Counted from the stretch's first letter, positions 1 to 6,549 are shown. The stretch: DNA of 13,327 bases from VBDM01 sp049663805 (GCA_049663805.1 JBATEB010000262.1:1-13327); one strand, 5' to 3'. The notes: generated by a model from the letters alone, not told the origin. Made by a program: numbers and translations.

Positions 1-457
1 CGCCGGCGCCGAGCCGCTGCTGACGCGGCTCGAGACGCTCGCGCGCGCGCTCGGGGCGAGGCCGCTGCGACTTCCCGAAGGCGGCCGCGCGCTCTACCAC
101 GCGGCGGCCAATTTTTCCGGGGCCTTCGTGATCGCGCTGGTGCAGGAGACGGCGGCGCTGTGGAAAAAGCTCGGCATCTCCGAAGCCGATTCGCTCGCGG
201 CGCTGCTGCCCCTGCTGCGCGGGACCGCCGACAACGTGGAACGGCTCGGCGCCGCGGGGGGCCTGGGGAGCGCGGTCGCGCGCGGCGACGCCGGCACCCT
301 TCGCAGGCATCTCGAGGTCCTCGCCCGGGAAGCCCCCGAATCGCTCGACCTCTACCGGATGCTCAGCCTGCGTACCATTCCCATCGCGATCGCCAAGGGT
401 ACCCTCGATCCGAAAACAGCCGACGAGCTCACCGCGTTGCTGTCCCCGCCCCGGTGA
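1..457 (+). CDS. DUF2520 / Rossmann-like protein, C-terminal part (5' truncated)
   Basis: The open frame enters from the left edge (first full codon at base 2) and gives 151 residues before TGA at 455-457. It matches the C-terminal DUF2520 domain of proteins that carry an N-terminal NAD(P)-binding Rossmann domain. Visible family hallmarks are YHAAA (visible residues 32-36), a helix ending in LWKKLGI, RGTADNV (73-79) and ARGDAGT (93-99), followed by a final helical stretch containing YRMLSLRTIPIA. Full-length members are about 290 residues, so roughly half is missing, including the nucleotide-binding motif. The domain resembles the helical domain of ketopantoate/pyrroline-5-carboxylate reductase-type enzymes, but the substrate is unknown, so no reaction is assigned. 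The gene converges on the dehydrogenase to its right, with 43 bp between the stops. Family assignment is fairly sure; function is not. Confidence 0.85.
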   Translation, partial: AGAEPLLTRLETLARALGARPLRLPEGGRALYHAAANFSGAFVIALVQETAALWKKLGISEADSLAALLPLLRGTADNVERLGAAGGLGSAVARGDAGTLRRHLEVLAREAPESLDLYRMLSLRTIPIAIAKGTLDPKTADELTALLSPPR

Positions 458-500
458 ACCTCGCCGGCGTTCGAGGTCGCGATCGCCGGTCGCGGGACGC
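458..500. terminator. Two short inverted repeats between convergent genes
   Basis: The 43-bp gap between two convergent stop codons holds two small inverted repeats. The first is ACCTCG (458-463) with CGAGGT (472-477) around an 8-nt loop. The second is CGCGA (478-482) with TCGCG (490-494) around a 7-nt loop. Neither is followed by a T tract on either strand, so they are not classical intrinsic terminators. They may protect 3' ends or act as weak bidirectional terminators, or may arise by chance in such GC-rich DNA. Confidence 0.3.
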
Positions 501-1424
501 CTACCTCGGCAGCGATTTCGGCCGGGTCCGCGGAGCCGGTGCGCCCAGTTCGTTCTTCAGGAACTCGAGCAGCCGCGCCAATTGGCTCGAGGCCTGCCGG
601 CGCACGCCTTCCACGTCGCAGCCGCTCCAGTCGTAGAAGCCCTTGCCGGCGGAGAGCCCGGTGCGGCCGAGCGCGACCATGGTCTGGAGCATGGGGCTGG
701 GGACTGCGTTGTGGAACAGCTTGGGAACGATCGACGCCTGCGCGTCGGCATGGATCTTGAGGCCGCCGATGTCCTTCTGCTGGATCAGGCCGTTCAGGCA
801 CATGCGCGGGGCGAGCATGCGGCGGGCGGCGCGGTCGATGTCCTCGACCGAGGCGACGCCCGCTTCGATCAGGTAGTAGGCCTCGTGCAGGATCGCGTGC
901 TGCAGGCGGTTGACGAGAAACCCGACGATGGGCTTGTACAGCACCACCGGCTCCTTGCCGGTGCGGCGCAAGGCGTCGGCGACGCGGTCCACCTCCGCCC
1001 GGGGAGTCGCAAGGCCCGCCATCACCTCGACGATGGGCGCGGTGTCGGCGGGCATGAAATAGTGGACGCCGAGAAAACGTTCGGGCCGCTTCAGGCCGCG
1101 CGCCAGCTCGACCAGATCGAGGCCCGAGGTGCCGCTCGCGATCAGCGGCGATTCGTCCGGGGCGAGGCCGGAATAGGCCGCCTCGATCTCCGCGTATACC
1201 GCCTGCTTGGCGCGCACGTCCTCGGGAACGAATTCGATGACGAGGTCCGGCGCCTGTGCCGGGAGGCGCTCGAGCGCCTTCGCTCCCGGGGGAAGACCGG
1301 CGAGCCGGCCCGCGCGGCGGCTCTTCACCAGGGTGGGGAAGCCGGCGGCGGCAAACGTCCCCGCGACGCCGCTGCCCATGACGCCGTAGCCGTAGATCAG
1401 CACGTTCTGGATGGGTGCGCTCAT
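501..1424 (-). CDS. 3-hydroxyacyl-CoA dehydrogenase family protein, compact form
   Basis: This 307-residue protein has the two-domain plan of short-chain 3-hydroxyacyl-CoA dehydrogenases, which oxidise the 3-hydroxy group of an acyl-CoA (or a related hydroxy acid) with NAD(P) in the cytoplasm. The dinucleotide loop is GYGVMG (residues 12-17). The expected catalytic positions are present: a Ser-rich ASGTS turn (96-100), His121 in GVHYFMP, Glu133 in IVEVM, and Asn172 in GFLVNR. The C-terminal helical domain includes the usual LIEAGVAS/DID segment and ends with GKGFYDW (260-266). The nucleotide domain is unusual: only about 25 residues separate the second strand (PTLV, 30-33) from LVIE (61-64), against roughly 55 in typical members, and the second strand ends KSRR instead of in an acidic residue. 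The start is supported by GGAG seven bases upstream. It is divergent from the delta-60 gene and probably monocistronic here. Substrate and cofactor are unknown; 3-hydroxybutyryl-CoA dehydrogenase is only one possibility. Confidence 0.85.
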   Translation of the reverse strand: MSAPIQNVLIYGYGVMGSGVAGTFAAAGFPTLVKSRRAGRLAGLPPGAKALERLPAQAPDLVIEFVPEDVRAKQAVYAEIEAAYSGLAPDESPLIASGTSGLDLVELARGLKRPERFLGVHYFMPADTAPIVEVMAGLATPRAEVDRVADALRRTGKEPVVLYKPIVGFLVNRLQHAILHEAYYLIEAGVASVEDIDRAARRMLAPRMCLNGLIQQKDIGGLKIHADAQASIVPKLFHNAVPSPMLQTMVALGRTGLSAGKGFYDWSGCDVEGVRRQASSQLARLLEFLKNELGAPAPRTRPKSLPR

Positions 1425-1556
1425 GTCGCCGCTCCGCTGGGGGTGGATGAGGAGTGAGCCCGGATGTCTCGGTCAGGCGGATGAAAGGCTCGGGCAGATT
1501 GTAATGCACGCCGCGATCCGGTTTACACTACGCTTCGCTCGAAGGAGAAATATGAA
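1425..1556. promoter_or_regulatory. Divergent intergenic region with weak promoter candidates
   Basis: This 132-bp gap separates the start codons of the dehydrogenase (-) and the delta-60 protein (+), so it should hold promoters for both. On the minus strand, TACAAT (complement of 1498-1503) is one mismatch from the -10 consensus, but no good -35 lies upstream of it. On the plus strand, TACACT at 1524-1529 with TTGTAA at 1499-1504 is a poor pair (four of six matches each, 19-bp spacing). The Shine-Dalgarno AGGAG at 1543-1547 serves the plus-strand gene. No operator-like repeat was recognised. Confidence 0.35.
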
Positions 1557-1560
1557 ATGA
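1552..1560 (+). other. Two-codon ORF (Met-Lys-stop) overlapping the delta-60 start
   Basis: An ATG at 1552 begins ATG-AAA-TGA. Its TGA shares bases with the ATG at 1557 in an ATGA overlap. The AGGAG at 1543-1547 is only 4 nt from the first ATG but 9 nt from the second, so the second fits as the real start. The mini-ORF may be a minimal leader with stop-start coupling or a coincidence of A-rich sequence after the ribosome binding site. Confidence 0.3.
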
Positions 1561-2918
1561 GAACAGTACGGTTCGCGGGAACGGTGTCGCTGGCGGTCGC
1601 GGCGTCCCTTCTCCTGTCCACCTGCGGCTCCTCGACCTCGAACGTTACCTCGCTGGCGCCGACGGCGATCGCCGTCAAGCGCTACCTGGGGACGGGATTG
1701 ACGTCCGGCGCGCTCGACACCGGGTTCGGCGGCACCGGCGCGGTCTTCACCAAGATCGATCCCTCGGAGTTCGAGTACGCGCTGGCGGTCGCGCTGCAGT
1801 CCGACGGGAAGATCATCGCCGCCGGGCACTCGGTGCTGGCGGGGCAGGGCGTGATCGCGCTGGTGCGATACAACACGGACGGATCGCCCGATCTGAATTT
1901 CGGAGCCAATGGGATCGTGCGCACGGCCGTGCCGTTGGTCGACGCCGCCGGAACGGCGGTCGTGATGCAGGGAACCCAGATCCTCGTCGCGGGAAGCACC
2001 TTCGTTCCGTCCACCGGCATGACCGGGATCGTGCTTGCCCGCTACAACGCCGACGGCTCGCTCGACATCGCCGGTTTCGGCGGGGGGCAGGGTTTCGTGA
2101 GCGCCGAGATCGGACCGGGCACAGCCACCGACATCGTTGCGCTCGCCCTTCAGGGGACCCATATCATCGTGGCCGGGGCGACGAGCGACGGGAATTTCGT
2201 CCTGAAGCGCTACGACTCTGCCGGAGCGCTGGACCCGACCTTCGGAGATGTCGGCACCACTCCCGGCACCGCCACGACCAGCGTGGGTGCAAGCGCGCAA
2301 ACTCCCGCGATCGGTCTGCAACCGAGCAGCGGTGGAATCGTCGTGGCCGGGGGCGCTCTGCCGACGGGAAGCCTTTCGATGAACGCGGTGCTGGTGCGCT
2401 ACAGCGCGGACGGCGTACTCGATACGACTTTCGGGGGCGGCACGAACGGCGGCATCATCCTTACCGACACCGTTCCCTCGAGCAACAACTTCTCGAACGC
2501 CGTCGTCGTGCAGCCGGACGACAAGATCGTCGCCGCCGGGCACGCCAAGGTGAATTTCGAAGCCGACACCTCCGACATCGCCCTGGTGCGCTACAACGCG
2601 GACGGCACTCCGGATACGACCTTTGGATCGGCGAGCAATGGGACGGTCGTGACCGATGTCGGCGCGTTCGACAACGCCTTCTCGGTCGCGCTGCAGTCGG
2701 ACCTCAAGATCGTGGTCTCGGGAAATGCGAGCGTGAGCGGCATCACCCGCGTGGCCATCGTCCGCTACAACCCCAACGGCTCGCCCGACACCAGTTTCAA
2801 TGCGAGCACGCCCGGTGCCATCGTGACCACCGTGGCCACCGGCCCCAGCGGCATCGCCTCCGGCAACGCGGTCCTGGTGCAAGCCGACGGCGGCATCGTG
2901 GTCGCGGGCTACGACTGA
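1557..2918 (+). CDS. Secreted delta-60 repeat protein, probable lipoprotein
   Basis: This 453-residue protein is made almost wholly of delta-60 repeats after an export signal. Residues 1-22 form a signal peptide (Arg-containing n-region, then a hydrophobic core) ending LLLSTC, with Cys23 as a possible lipidation site. Threonine at -1 is not the usual Gly/Ala/Ser of a lipobox, so lipidation is uncertain. Seven repeats of about 56-64 residues follow. Each contains a strand like VALQSDGKIIAAG (starts near 78, 135, 196, 252, 316, 377, 439) and a turn like RYNADGTPDTTFG (near 44, 104, 162, 218, 281, 345, 403). The family is predicted to form beta-propellers on the cell surface or in the periplasm and is often of unknown function, so no ligand or activity is assigned. 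AGGAG nine bases upstream supports the start. The downstream neighbour converges, so the gene is probably transcribed alone. Confidence 0.85.
   Translation: MRTVRFAGTVSLAVAASLLLSTCGSSTSNVTSLAPTAIAVKRYLGTGLTSGALDTGFGGTGAVFTKIDPSEFEYALAVALQSDGKIIAAGHSVLAGQGVIALVRYNTDGSPDLNFGANGIVRTAVPLVDAAGTAVVMQGTQILVAGSTFVPSTGMTGIVLARYNADGSLDIAGFGGGQGFVSAEIGPGTATDIVALALQGTHIIVAGATSDGNFVLKRYDSAGALDPTFGDVGTTPGTATTSVGASAQTPAIGLQPSSGGIVVAGGALPTGSLSMNAVLVRYSADGVLDTTFGGGTNGGIILTDTVPSSNNFSNAVVVQPDDKIVAAGHAKVNFEADTSDIALVRYNADGTPDTTFGSASNGTVVTDVGAFDNAFSVALQSDLKIVVSGNASVSGITRVAIVRYNPNGSPDTSFNASTPGAIVTTVATGPSGIASGNAVLVQADGGIVVAGYD
1686..2909 (+). repeat. Seven tandem delta-60 repeat units within the CDS
   Basis: The repeats are visible in the protein and, less perfectly, in the DNA. 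For example, the stretches near 2390-2433 and 2585-2628 both encode LVRY(S/N)ADG..DTTFG with largely shared bases. The first unit lacks its leading AG-type strand and the last lacks its trailing DxxFG half, so the N- and C-terminal halves together make up one unit. Divergence between copies argues for old duplication rather than recent expansion. Confidence 0.75.
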
Positions 2919-2935
2919 GCCGCGGCGCTCTGCGC

Positions 2936-2959
2936 GATCAGGCCACGAGCGGCCTGATC
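2936..2959. terminator. Perfect 9-bp hairpin at the convergent gene ends
   Basis: GATCAGGCC (2936-2944) and GGCCTGATC (2951-2959) form a perfect inverted repeat around a 6-nt loop. It lies 17 bp beyond the delta-60 stop and includes the dehydrogenase stop codon (2938-2940, minus strand) in one arm. Neither strand has a T run after it. It could act as a bidirectional terminator or transcript-end stabiliser for the two convergent genes. Confidence 0.5.
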
Positions 2960-3999
2960 TGCAGTTCGGCGGCGAGCTTGGCCAGGCTTGCTCGAAGGGA
3001 GGCGGGGATCGGAACGCCCAGCCGCGAGCGCTCCTCGAACTTGGCGCGGCTCTGCTCTCCGGGCAGCCAGATGCGCGCCACCCCCGGCATCGGCCTGGAT
3101 CGGCGGATTTCGCGCGCGATCTTGTCGACCCGGCGCTTGAAGTCATCGACCTCGCCGAAGGCGGAGATCGAGATGGCGACGATGGCGTGCCCGGTGTTGG
3201 TCGGCGTCCTGTCGTCGGCGTTGAAGTCGATGGTATCGCTTCCCGCAGCCGCCCCGTTGAGGCTTCCGGCGAGGAGCCCGATGACGAGCGCGAGGCCGTA
3301 ACCCTTGTAGCCGCCGATCGGGACCAGCAGGCCCTCGTCGGCGCGCTTCGGATCGGTGAGCGGCCGGCCCTGGTGATCGATCATCCAGCCCTCGGGCATG
3401 GTCTCGCCGCGCTGCGCCGCGGTCTTGACCTTGCCGTAGGCGGCGACGCTGGTCGCCATGTCGAGGACGATGGGACCGTCGTGCCCGGGCGCGGCCACCG
3501 CGATCGGGTTGGTCGAGAGCAGCAGGTCGATCCCGCCCCAGGGCGCCATGTGGTTGGCGTTGCCGACCGCGAGGTACAGGCCGATCATGTCGTGCGCGAG
3601 CGGCATCGCCGCGTAGAGCGACGCCGGCCCCGCGTGGTTGCTGCGGCGGACGCCGACCCAGGCGGCGCCCGCGGTCTTCGCCTTTGCGATCGCGGTTTTC
3701 GCGGCGAAGCTCATCACCACGTGCCCCATGCCGTTGTCGCCGTCGATGAGCGCCATGCCCGCCGCCTCGCGCTCGACGCGGACCTTCGGTTTGACGTTGA
3801 CCCCGCCAGCGCGAATCCTGCGCACGTACTGCGGCAACCGGAAAATCCCGTGGCCGTCGGCGCCGTGGAGGTCGGCGCGCACCATGAGCTCGGCGCAGGT
3901 GGCGGCGTCGGTCGGCGGCAGGCCGACCTTGAGCAGGGCTTCGGCGATGAAACCGCGCAGCGGCGCCGCGGGCAGGCGGGGCGGAGAGGGCACGGCCAT
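2938..3999 (-). CDS. Ldh2/malate-L-lactate dehydrogenase family oxidoreductase
   Basis: This 353-residue protein belongs to the Ldh2 (YlbC/YbiC, malate/L-sulfolactate/ureidoglycolate dehydrogenase) family, which oxidises 2-hydroxy acids with NAD(P) through a fold unrelated to classical lactate dehydrogenases. Family signposts in order are RADLHGADGHGIFRLPQY (41-58, matching the usual R..DSHG.xRLP.Y), SNHAGPA (120-126, the catalytic His122 region), GNANHMAPWGG (146-156), DMATSVAAYGK (180-190) and PIGGYKGYGLA (227-237). The length is normal for the family. The ATG start lies one base after the TAG stop of the upstream alpha/beta hydrolase, so the two are very likely co-transcribed and translationally coupled; only a weak purine run precedes it. 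Members differ in substrate (malate, lactate, sulfolactate, ureidoglycolate, delta-1-piperideine-2-carboxylate), and sequence by eye does not separate these. Neighbours give no allantoin or sulfolactate context. Confidence 0.88.
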   Translation of the reverse strand: MAVPSPPRLPAAPLRGFIAEALLKVGLPPTDAATCAELMVRADLHGADGHGIFRLPQYVRRIRAGGVNVKPKVRVEREAAGMALIDGDNGMGHVVMSFAAKTAIAKAKTAGAAWVGVRRSNHAGPASLYAAMPLAHDMIGLYLAVGNANHMAPWGGIDLLLSTNPIAVAAPGHDGPIVLDMATSVAAYGKVKTAAQRGETMPEGWMIDHQGRPLTDPKRADEGLLVPIGGYKGYGLALVIGLLAGSLNGAAAGSDTIDFNADDRTPTNTGHAIVAISISAFGEVDDFKRRVDKIAREIRRSRPMPGVARIWLPGEQSRAKFEERSRLGVPIPASLRASLAKLAAELQIRPLVA

Positions 4000-4000
4000 G

Positions 4001-4972
4001 CTAGCCCGTGTAGACCGGCGCCGGCCGGCTGAAGAAAGCGTCGAGCAGGTGGAAGACCAGCGCCCAGTTCTTGGAGCGCGTGCTCGAGTGGGCGATGCCC
4101 GGCATCACCGCGAACTGCTTGTCGGGGTTGGGGAGTTTCGCGAAGAAGGCGACGAGGTCGTCGAAGCCGGCGATGCCGTCGTATTGCCCGCGCATGACCA
4201 GCGTCGGAACCGTGATCTTTTCGGGATCGATGACGGGGAGGTTGGCCGACATGTCGATGTAGGTTCCCGTCGGGACCGAGTCGTCCAGCGCGAGCACCGC
4301 ATCGGCGAAGGCGTCGACCACCGAGAGGTCGGTCGTGCCCGAGTGGTCGCGCGTGAAGATGCTGTGGATGAAAGCGCGGTCGATCGGCCGGCGGTTGCTC
4401 GCGCGGAACTGCGCCAGGCGCTTCTTGCGCTCGGCGAGCGTCGGGCTGCCCTCGCCCGTCCACACCAGCGCGTCGAGGGCGAGACGCGCGACGCGCCCGG
4501 GGTGCCGCTGCGCGAACAGGCCCGCGCGCAGCGCTCCGGAGGAGGCGCCGTATACCCGCAGCCGGTCGCCGCCGGTGTGCCCGGAGACGTACTCGGACGC
4601 GGCTTCGAGATCGTCCGCGCCGCAGGCGATGTCGGCGTTCACCGGGCGCGACTTGTCCGAGCGGCCGTAGCCCTCGCAATCGACGCACCAGGTGTCGTAG
4701 CCCAGGCGCGCGAACCAGTCCATGGTGGAAGACTGGGGCCGGCCCGGGATCTGCAGGTCGAACACCGGCGTCGAGGCCATCGAGGAGCCGTGCACGAACA
4801 GGATCGTGCCGCGGCGCGGGCCGCCCGCCGAGGCGTCGCGCAGGCGTTTGCGCCAGAGAAAAAGCTTCACCCTGTCGGCGCCGGCGCGTTTCGTCGTCCA
4901 GTGTTCCGCCCCCGTCACCTCGGGGAGCGCGCCCGAGGGAAGCGGGCTCTGCTGCAGGATCGTGTCATCCAT
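4001..4972 (-). CDS. Alpha/beta hydrolase fold protein
   Basis: This is a cytoplasmic alpha/beta hydrolase with no signal peptide, 323 residues from the ATG at 4972. The oxyanion segment is VHGSS (60-64). The nucleophile elbow is GASSG with Ser144 at its centre. The acid is probably Asp265 in GQYDG and the base His295 in GIAHSS. CVDCEGYGRSDKS (96-108) is the usual post-strand loop of this superfamily. The frame stays open to a TTG at 5023, which would add 17 residues, but those codons run through a perfect 10-bp hairpin and have no Shine-Dalgarno. The ATG has a modest GGA about nine bases upstream, so I prefer it. The gene is first in an operon with the Ldh2-type dehydrogenase (one base between them), suggesting that an ester, lactone or C-C bond is cleaved to give a 2-hydroxy acid. 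That pathway is inference and the substrate is unknown. Confidence 0.85.
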   Translation of the reverse strand: MDDTILQQSPLPSGALPEVTGAEHWTTKRAGADRVKLFLWRKRLRDASAGGPRRGTILFVHGSSMASTPVFDLQIPGRPQSSTMDWFARLGYDTWCVDCEGYGRSDKSRPVNADIACGADDLEAASEYVSGHTGGDRLRVYGASSGALRAGLFAQRHPGRVARLALDALVWTGEGSPTLAERKKRLAQFRASNRRPIDRAFIHSIFTRDHSGTTDLSVVDAFADAVLALDDSVPTGTYIDMSANLPVIDPEKITVPTLVMRGQYDGIAGFDDLVAFFAKLPNPDKQFAVMPGIAHSSTRSKNWALVFHLLDAFFSRPAPVYTG

Positions 4973-4990
4973 GGCGAATTCCAAAGGCCA

Positions 4991-5015
4991 CCGCGGCGGA
5001 TGATCTCCGCCGCGG
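4991..5015 (-). promoter_or_regulatory. Perfect 10-bp GC-rich hairpin in the hydrolase leader
   Basis: CCGCGGCGGA (4991-5000) and TCCGCCGCGG (5006-5015) pair perfectly around a 5-nt loop, ending 18 bases upstream of the preferred ATG at 4972. In an mRNA leader this would be a very stable stem placed just before the ribosome binding site. It could modulate translation or transcript stability. No T tract follows on the minus strand, so it is not a standard terminator. Confidence 0.5.
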
Positions 5016-5175
5016 GTCTGCAAACTCGGGAGGCGCCAAGGTACTTCGACAGCGGGCGGAAGTCCAGAGGCGCGGGTCGCGCATGAGCTTGCGAACCGCC
5101 CGCCGGCAGAAAAGACTATAGTTCGCCCAGTGCCGATACCCCGCGCGCGGCAGATCGAGCGGACTGGAAAATCCC
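5016..5175. promoter_or_regulatory. Divergent promoter region between hydrolase and NfeD operons
   Basis: This region lies between two divergent operons. ACTATAGT at 5115-5122 is a palindrome, so both strands read TATAGT, one mismatch from the -10 consensus. On the plus strand the nearest -35-like hexamer, TTGCGA (5089-5094), is too far away (22 bp). On the minus strand no -35 is evident. GCGAAC (5091-5096) and GTTCGC (5121-5126) form a spaced inverted repeat around this box, a possible operator. The TTG start of nfeD is preceded by TGGAAA about eight bases upstream. Nothing else was recognised. Confidence 0.3.
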
Positions 5176-6549
5176 TTGCCCTGGCATAAGTTGTTGATTG
5201 CGCTGTGCACCCTCTGGGCCGCCCTCCCGGCCCAGGCCGAGCGCGCGCCGGTGGTGCTGCTGACGATCAACGGCGCCATCGGGCCGGCGATGGCCGACTA
5301 CATTCACCGCGGGATCGAAAACGCGCACAAGCAGGGCGCGCAGCTGGTGGTGCTGCAGATGGACACCCCCGGCGGGCTGGACACTTCCATGCGCGCCATC
5401 ATCAAGGACATCCTCGCTTCTCCCGTGCCGGTCGCCTCCTTCGTCGCGCCGGGCGGCGCCCGCGCGGCGAGCGCCGGGACCTACATTCTCTACGCGAGCC
5501 ACGTCGCGGCCATGGCGCCGGCGACCAACCTGGGCGCGGCGACCCCGGTGGCGATCGGCGCGCCGGGGCTGGGCAAGGGCGGCGACGACAAGGACGAGGG
5601 GAAGTCCGGCAAGCCGGGAAAGGGCGCAGGCGGCAACACTCCGGACACGATGACGCGCAAGCAGGTGAACGACGCTTCGGCCTACATCCGCAGCCTGGCG
5701 CAGATGCGCGGCCGCAACGCCGACTGGGCGGAGCGCGCGGTGCGCGAGGCGGTCAGCCTCCCGGCGAGGGAGGCCCTGAAGATGAAGGTCATCGACCTCG
5801 TCGCCGAGGACGTGCCGCAGCTGCTCAGGCGGCTGGACGGCCGCAAGCTCAAGGTCGCCGACAGCGAGCGGGTGCTCGAGACCGCGGACGTCGTCGCGAC
5901 CGCGGCCGTTCCCGACTGGCGCACGCGGTTTCTCGCGGTGATCACCGACCCGAGCATCGCCTACCTGCTGATCCTCCTGGGGGTCTACGCGCTGGTCTTC
6001 GAATTCTCCAATCCGGGGCTGGTGTTTCCCGGCGTGGTCGGCGCGATCTGCATCCTCATCGCCCTCTACGCATTCCACCTGCTGCCGGTCAACTACGCCG
6101 GCCTCGCGCTGATTCTGGTGGGCATCGCCTTCATGGTCGCCGAGCTGTTCTTTCCCGCCTTCGGCTCGCTCGGGATCGGCGGGGCGATTGCGTTTATCAT
6201 CGGCTCCGTGATCCTCATCGACACCGATATTCCGGGATTCGGCATCCCGATCTCGCTGGTGCTCGGAATCGCCGCCGCCAGCGCGGTGTTCCTCTTCCTC
6301 GTCGTCGGGCTGGCGCTCAAGGGACGCAAGCGGCCGGTGGTGACCGGGCGCGAGGAGCTGGTGGGCAGCACGGGCGAAGTGATCGAGGACTGCGAAGGAG
6401 ACGGCTGGGCGCGGGTCCACAGCGAGACCTGGCGCATCCGCAGCGCCGTGCCGCTCAGAGCCGGCCAGCGCGTGCGCGTCACCGGGATGGGCGGCCTCCT
6501 GCTCGAAGTCGTCCCCGATTCCACAGACGGAGATCGAACATGGTCCTGA
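5176..6549 (+). CDS. nfeD: NfeD family membrane-bound serine protease (ClpP class)
   Basis: This is a long-form NfeD protein of 457 residues. Residues 1-21 are a signal peptide ending AQA. Residues 25-215 are the ClpP-like protease domain, with MDTPGGL (62-68), GGARAASAGTYI (93-104) holding the nucleophile Ser99, and RKQVNDASAYIRSLA (161-175) holding Lys162 as the likely general base of the Ser-Lys dyad known in archaeal homologues. Four or five membrane segments lie between about 257 and 382. The C-terminal OB-like NfeD domain covers about 390-448 (GSTGEV). A Gly/Lys/Asp-rich insertion at about 130-158 sits between the Ser and Lys motifs. The start is TTG; it gives a complete signal peptide and has a modest upstream GGA. 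It overlaps the slipin gene by 10 bp. In homologues the protease cleaves the C-terminal hydrophobic region of the partner stomatin, consistent with membrane quality control here. Confidence 0.93.
   Translation: MPWHKLLIALCTLWAALPAQAERAPVVLLTINGAIGPAMADYIHRGIENAHKQGAQLVVLQMDTPGGLDTSMRAIIKDILASPVPVASFVAPGGARAASAGTYILYASHVAAMAPATNLGAATPVAIGAPGLGKGGDDKDEGKSGKPGKGAGGNTPDTMTRKQVNDASAYIRSLAQMRGRNADWAERAVREAVSLPAREALKMKVIDLVAEDVPQLLRRLDGRKLKVADSERVLETADVVATAAVPDWRTRFLAVITDPSIAYLLILLGVYALVFEFSNPGLVFPGVVGAICILIALYAFHLLPVNYAGLALILVGIAFMVAELFFPAFGSLGIGGAIAFIIGSVILIDTDIPGFGIPISLVLGIAAASAVFLFLVVGLALKGRKRPVVTGREELVGSTGEVIEDCEGDGWARVHSETWRIRSAVPLRAGQRVRVTGMGGLLLEVVPDSTDGDRTWS

Noticed and set aside
352..1509. 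Long minus-strand open frame over the hydroxyacyl-CoA dehydrogenase gene
   Set aside because: It is Arg/Pro/Gly-rich with no recognisable domain and is out of frame with a convincing dehydrogenase; typical of high-GC shadow frames.
1473..3146. 557-codon minus-strand frame opposite the delta-60 gene
   Set aside because: Its apparent periodicity mirrors the delta-60 repeats on the other strand, and its composition (Gly/Arg/His/Asp-rich) is that of an antisense shadow.
4973..5023. TTG at 5023 as start of the alpha/beta hydrolase
   Set aside because: The added codons pass through a perfect hairpin, there is no Shine-Dalgarno, and the ATG at 4972 gives a normal N-terminus.
3638..5086. Long plus-strand frame opposite the hydrolase and Ldh2-type genes
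   Set aside because: No domain seen, skewed composition, and it spans two clear minus-strand genes.
5116..6420. Minus-strand frame opposite nfeD
   Set aside because: His/Asp/Arg-rich antisense shadow of a gene with a clear protease domain and membrane segments.
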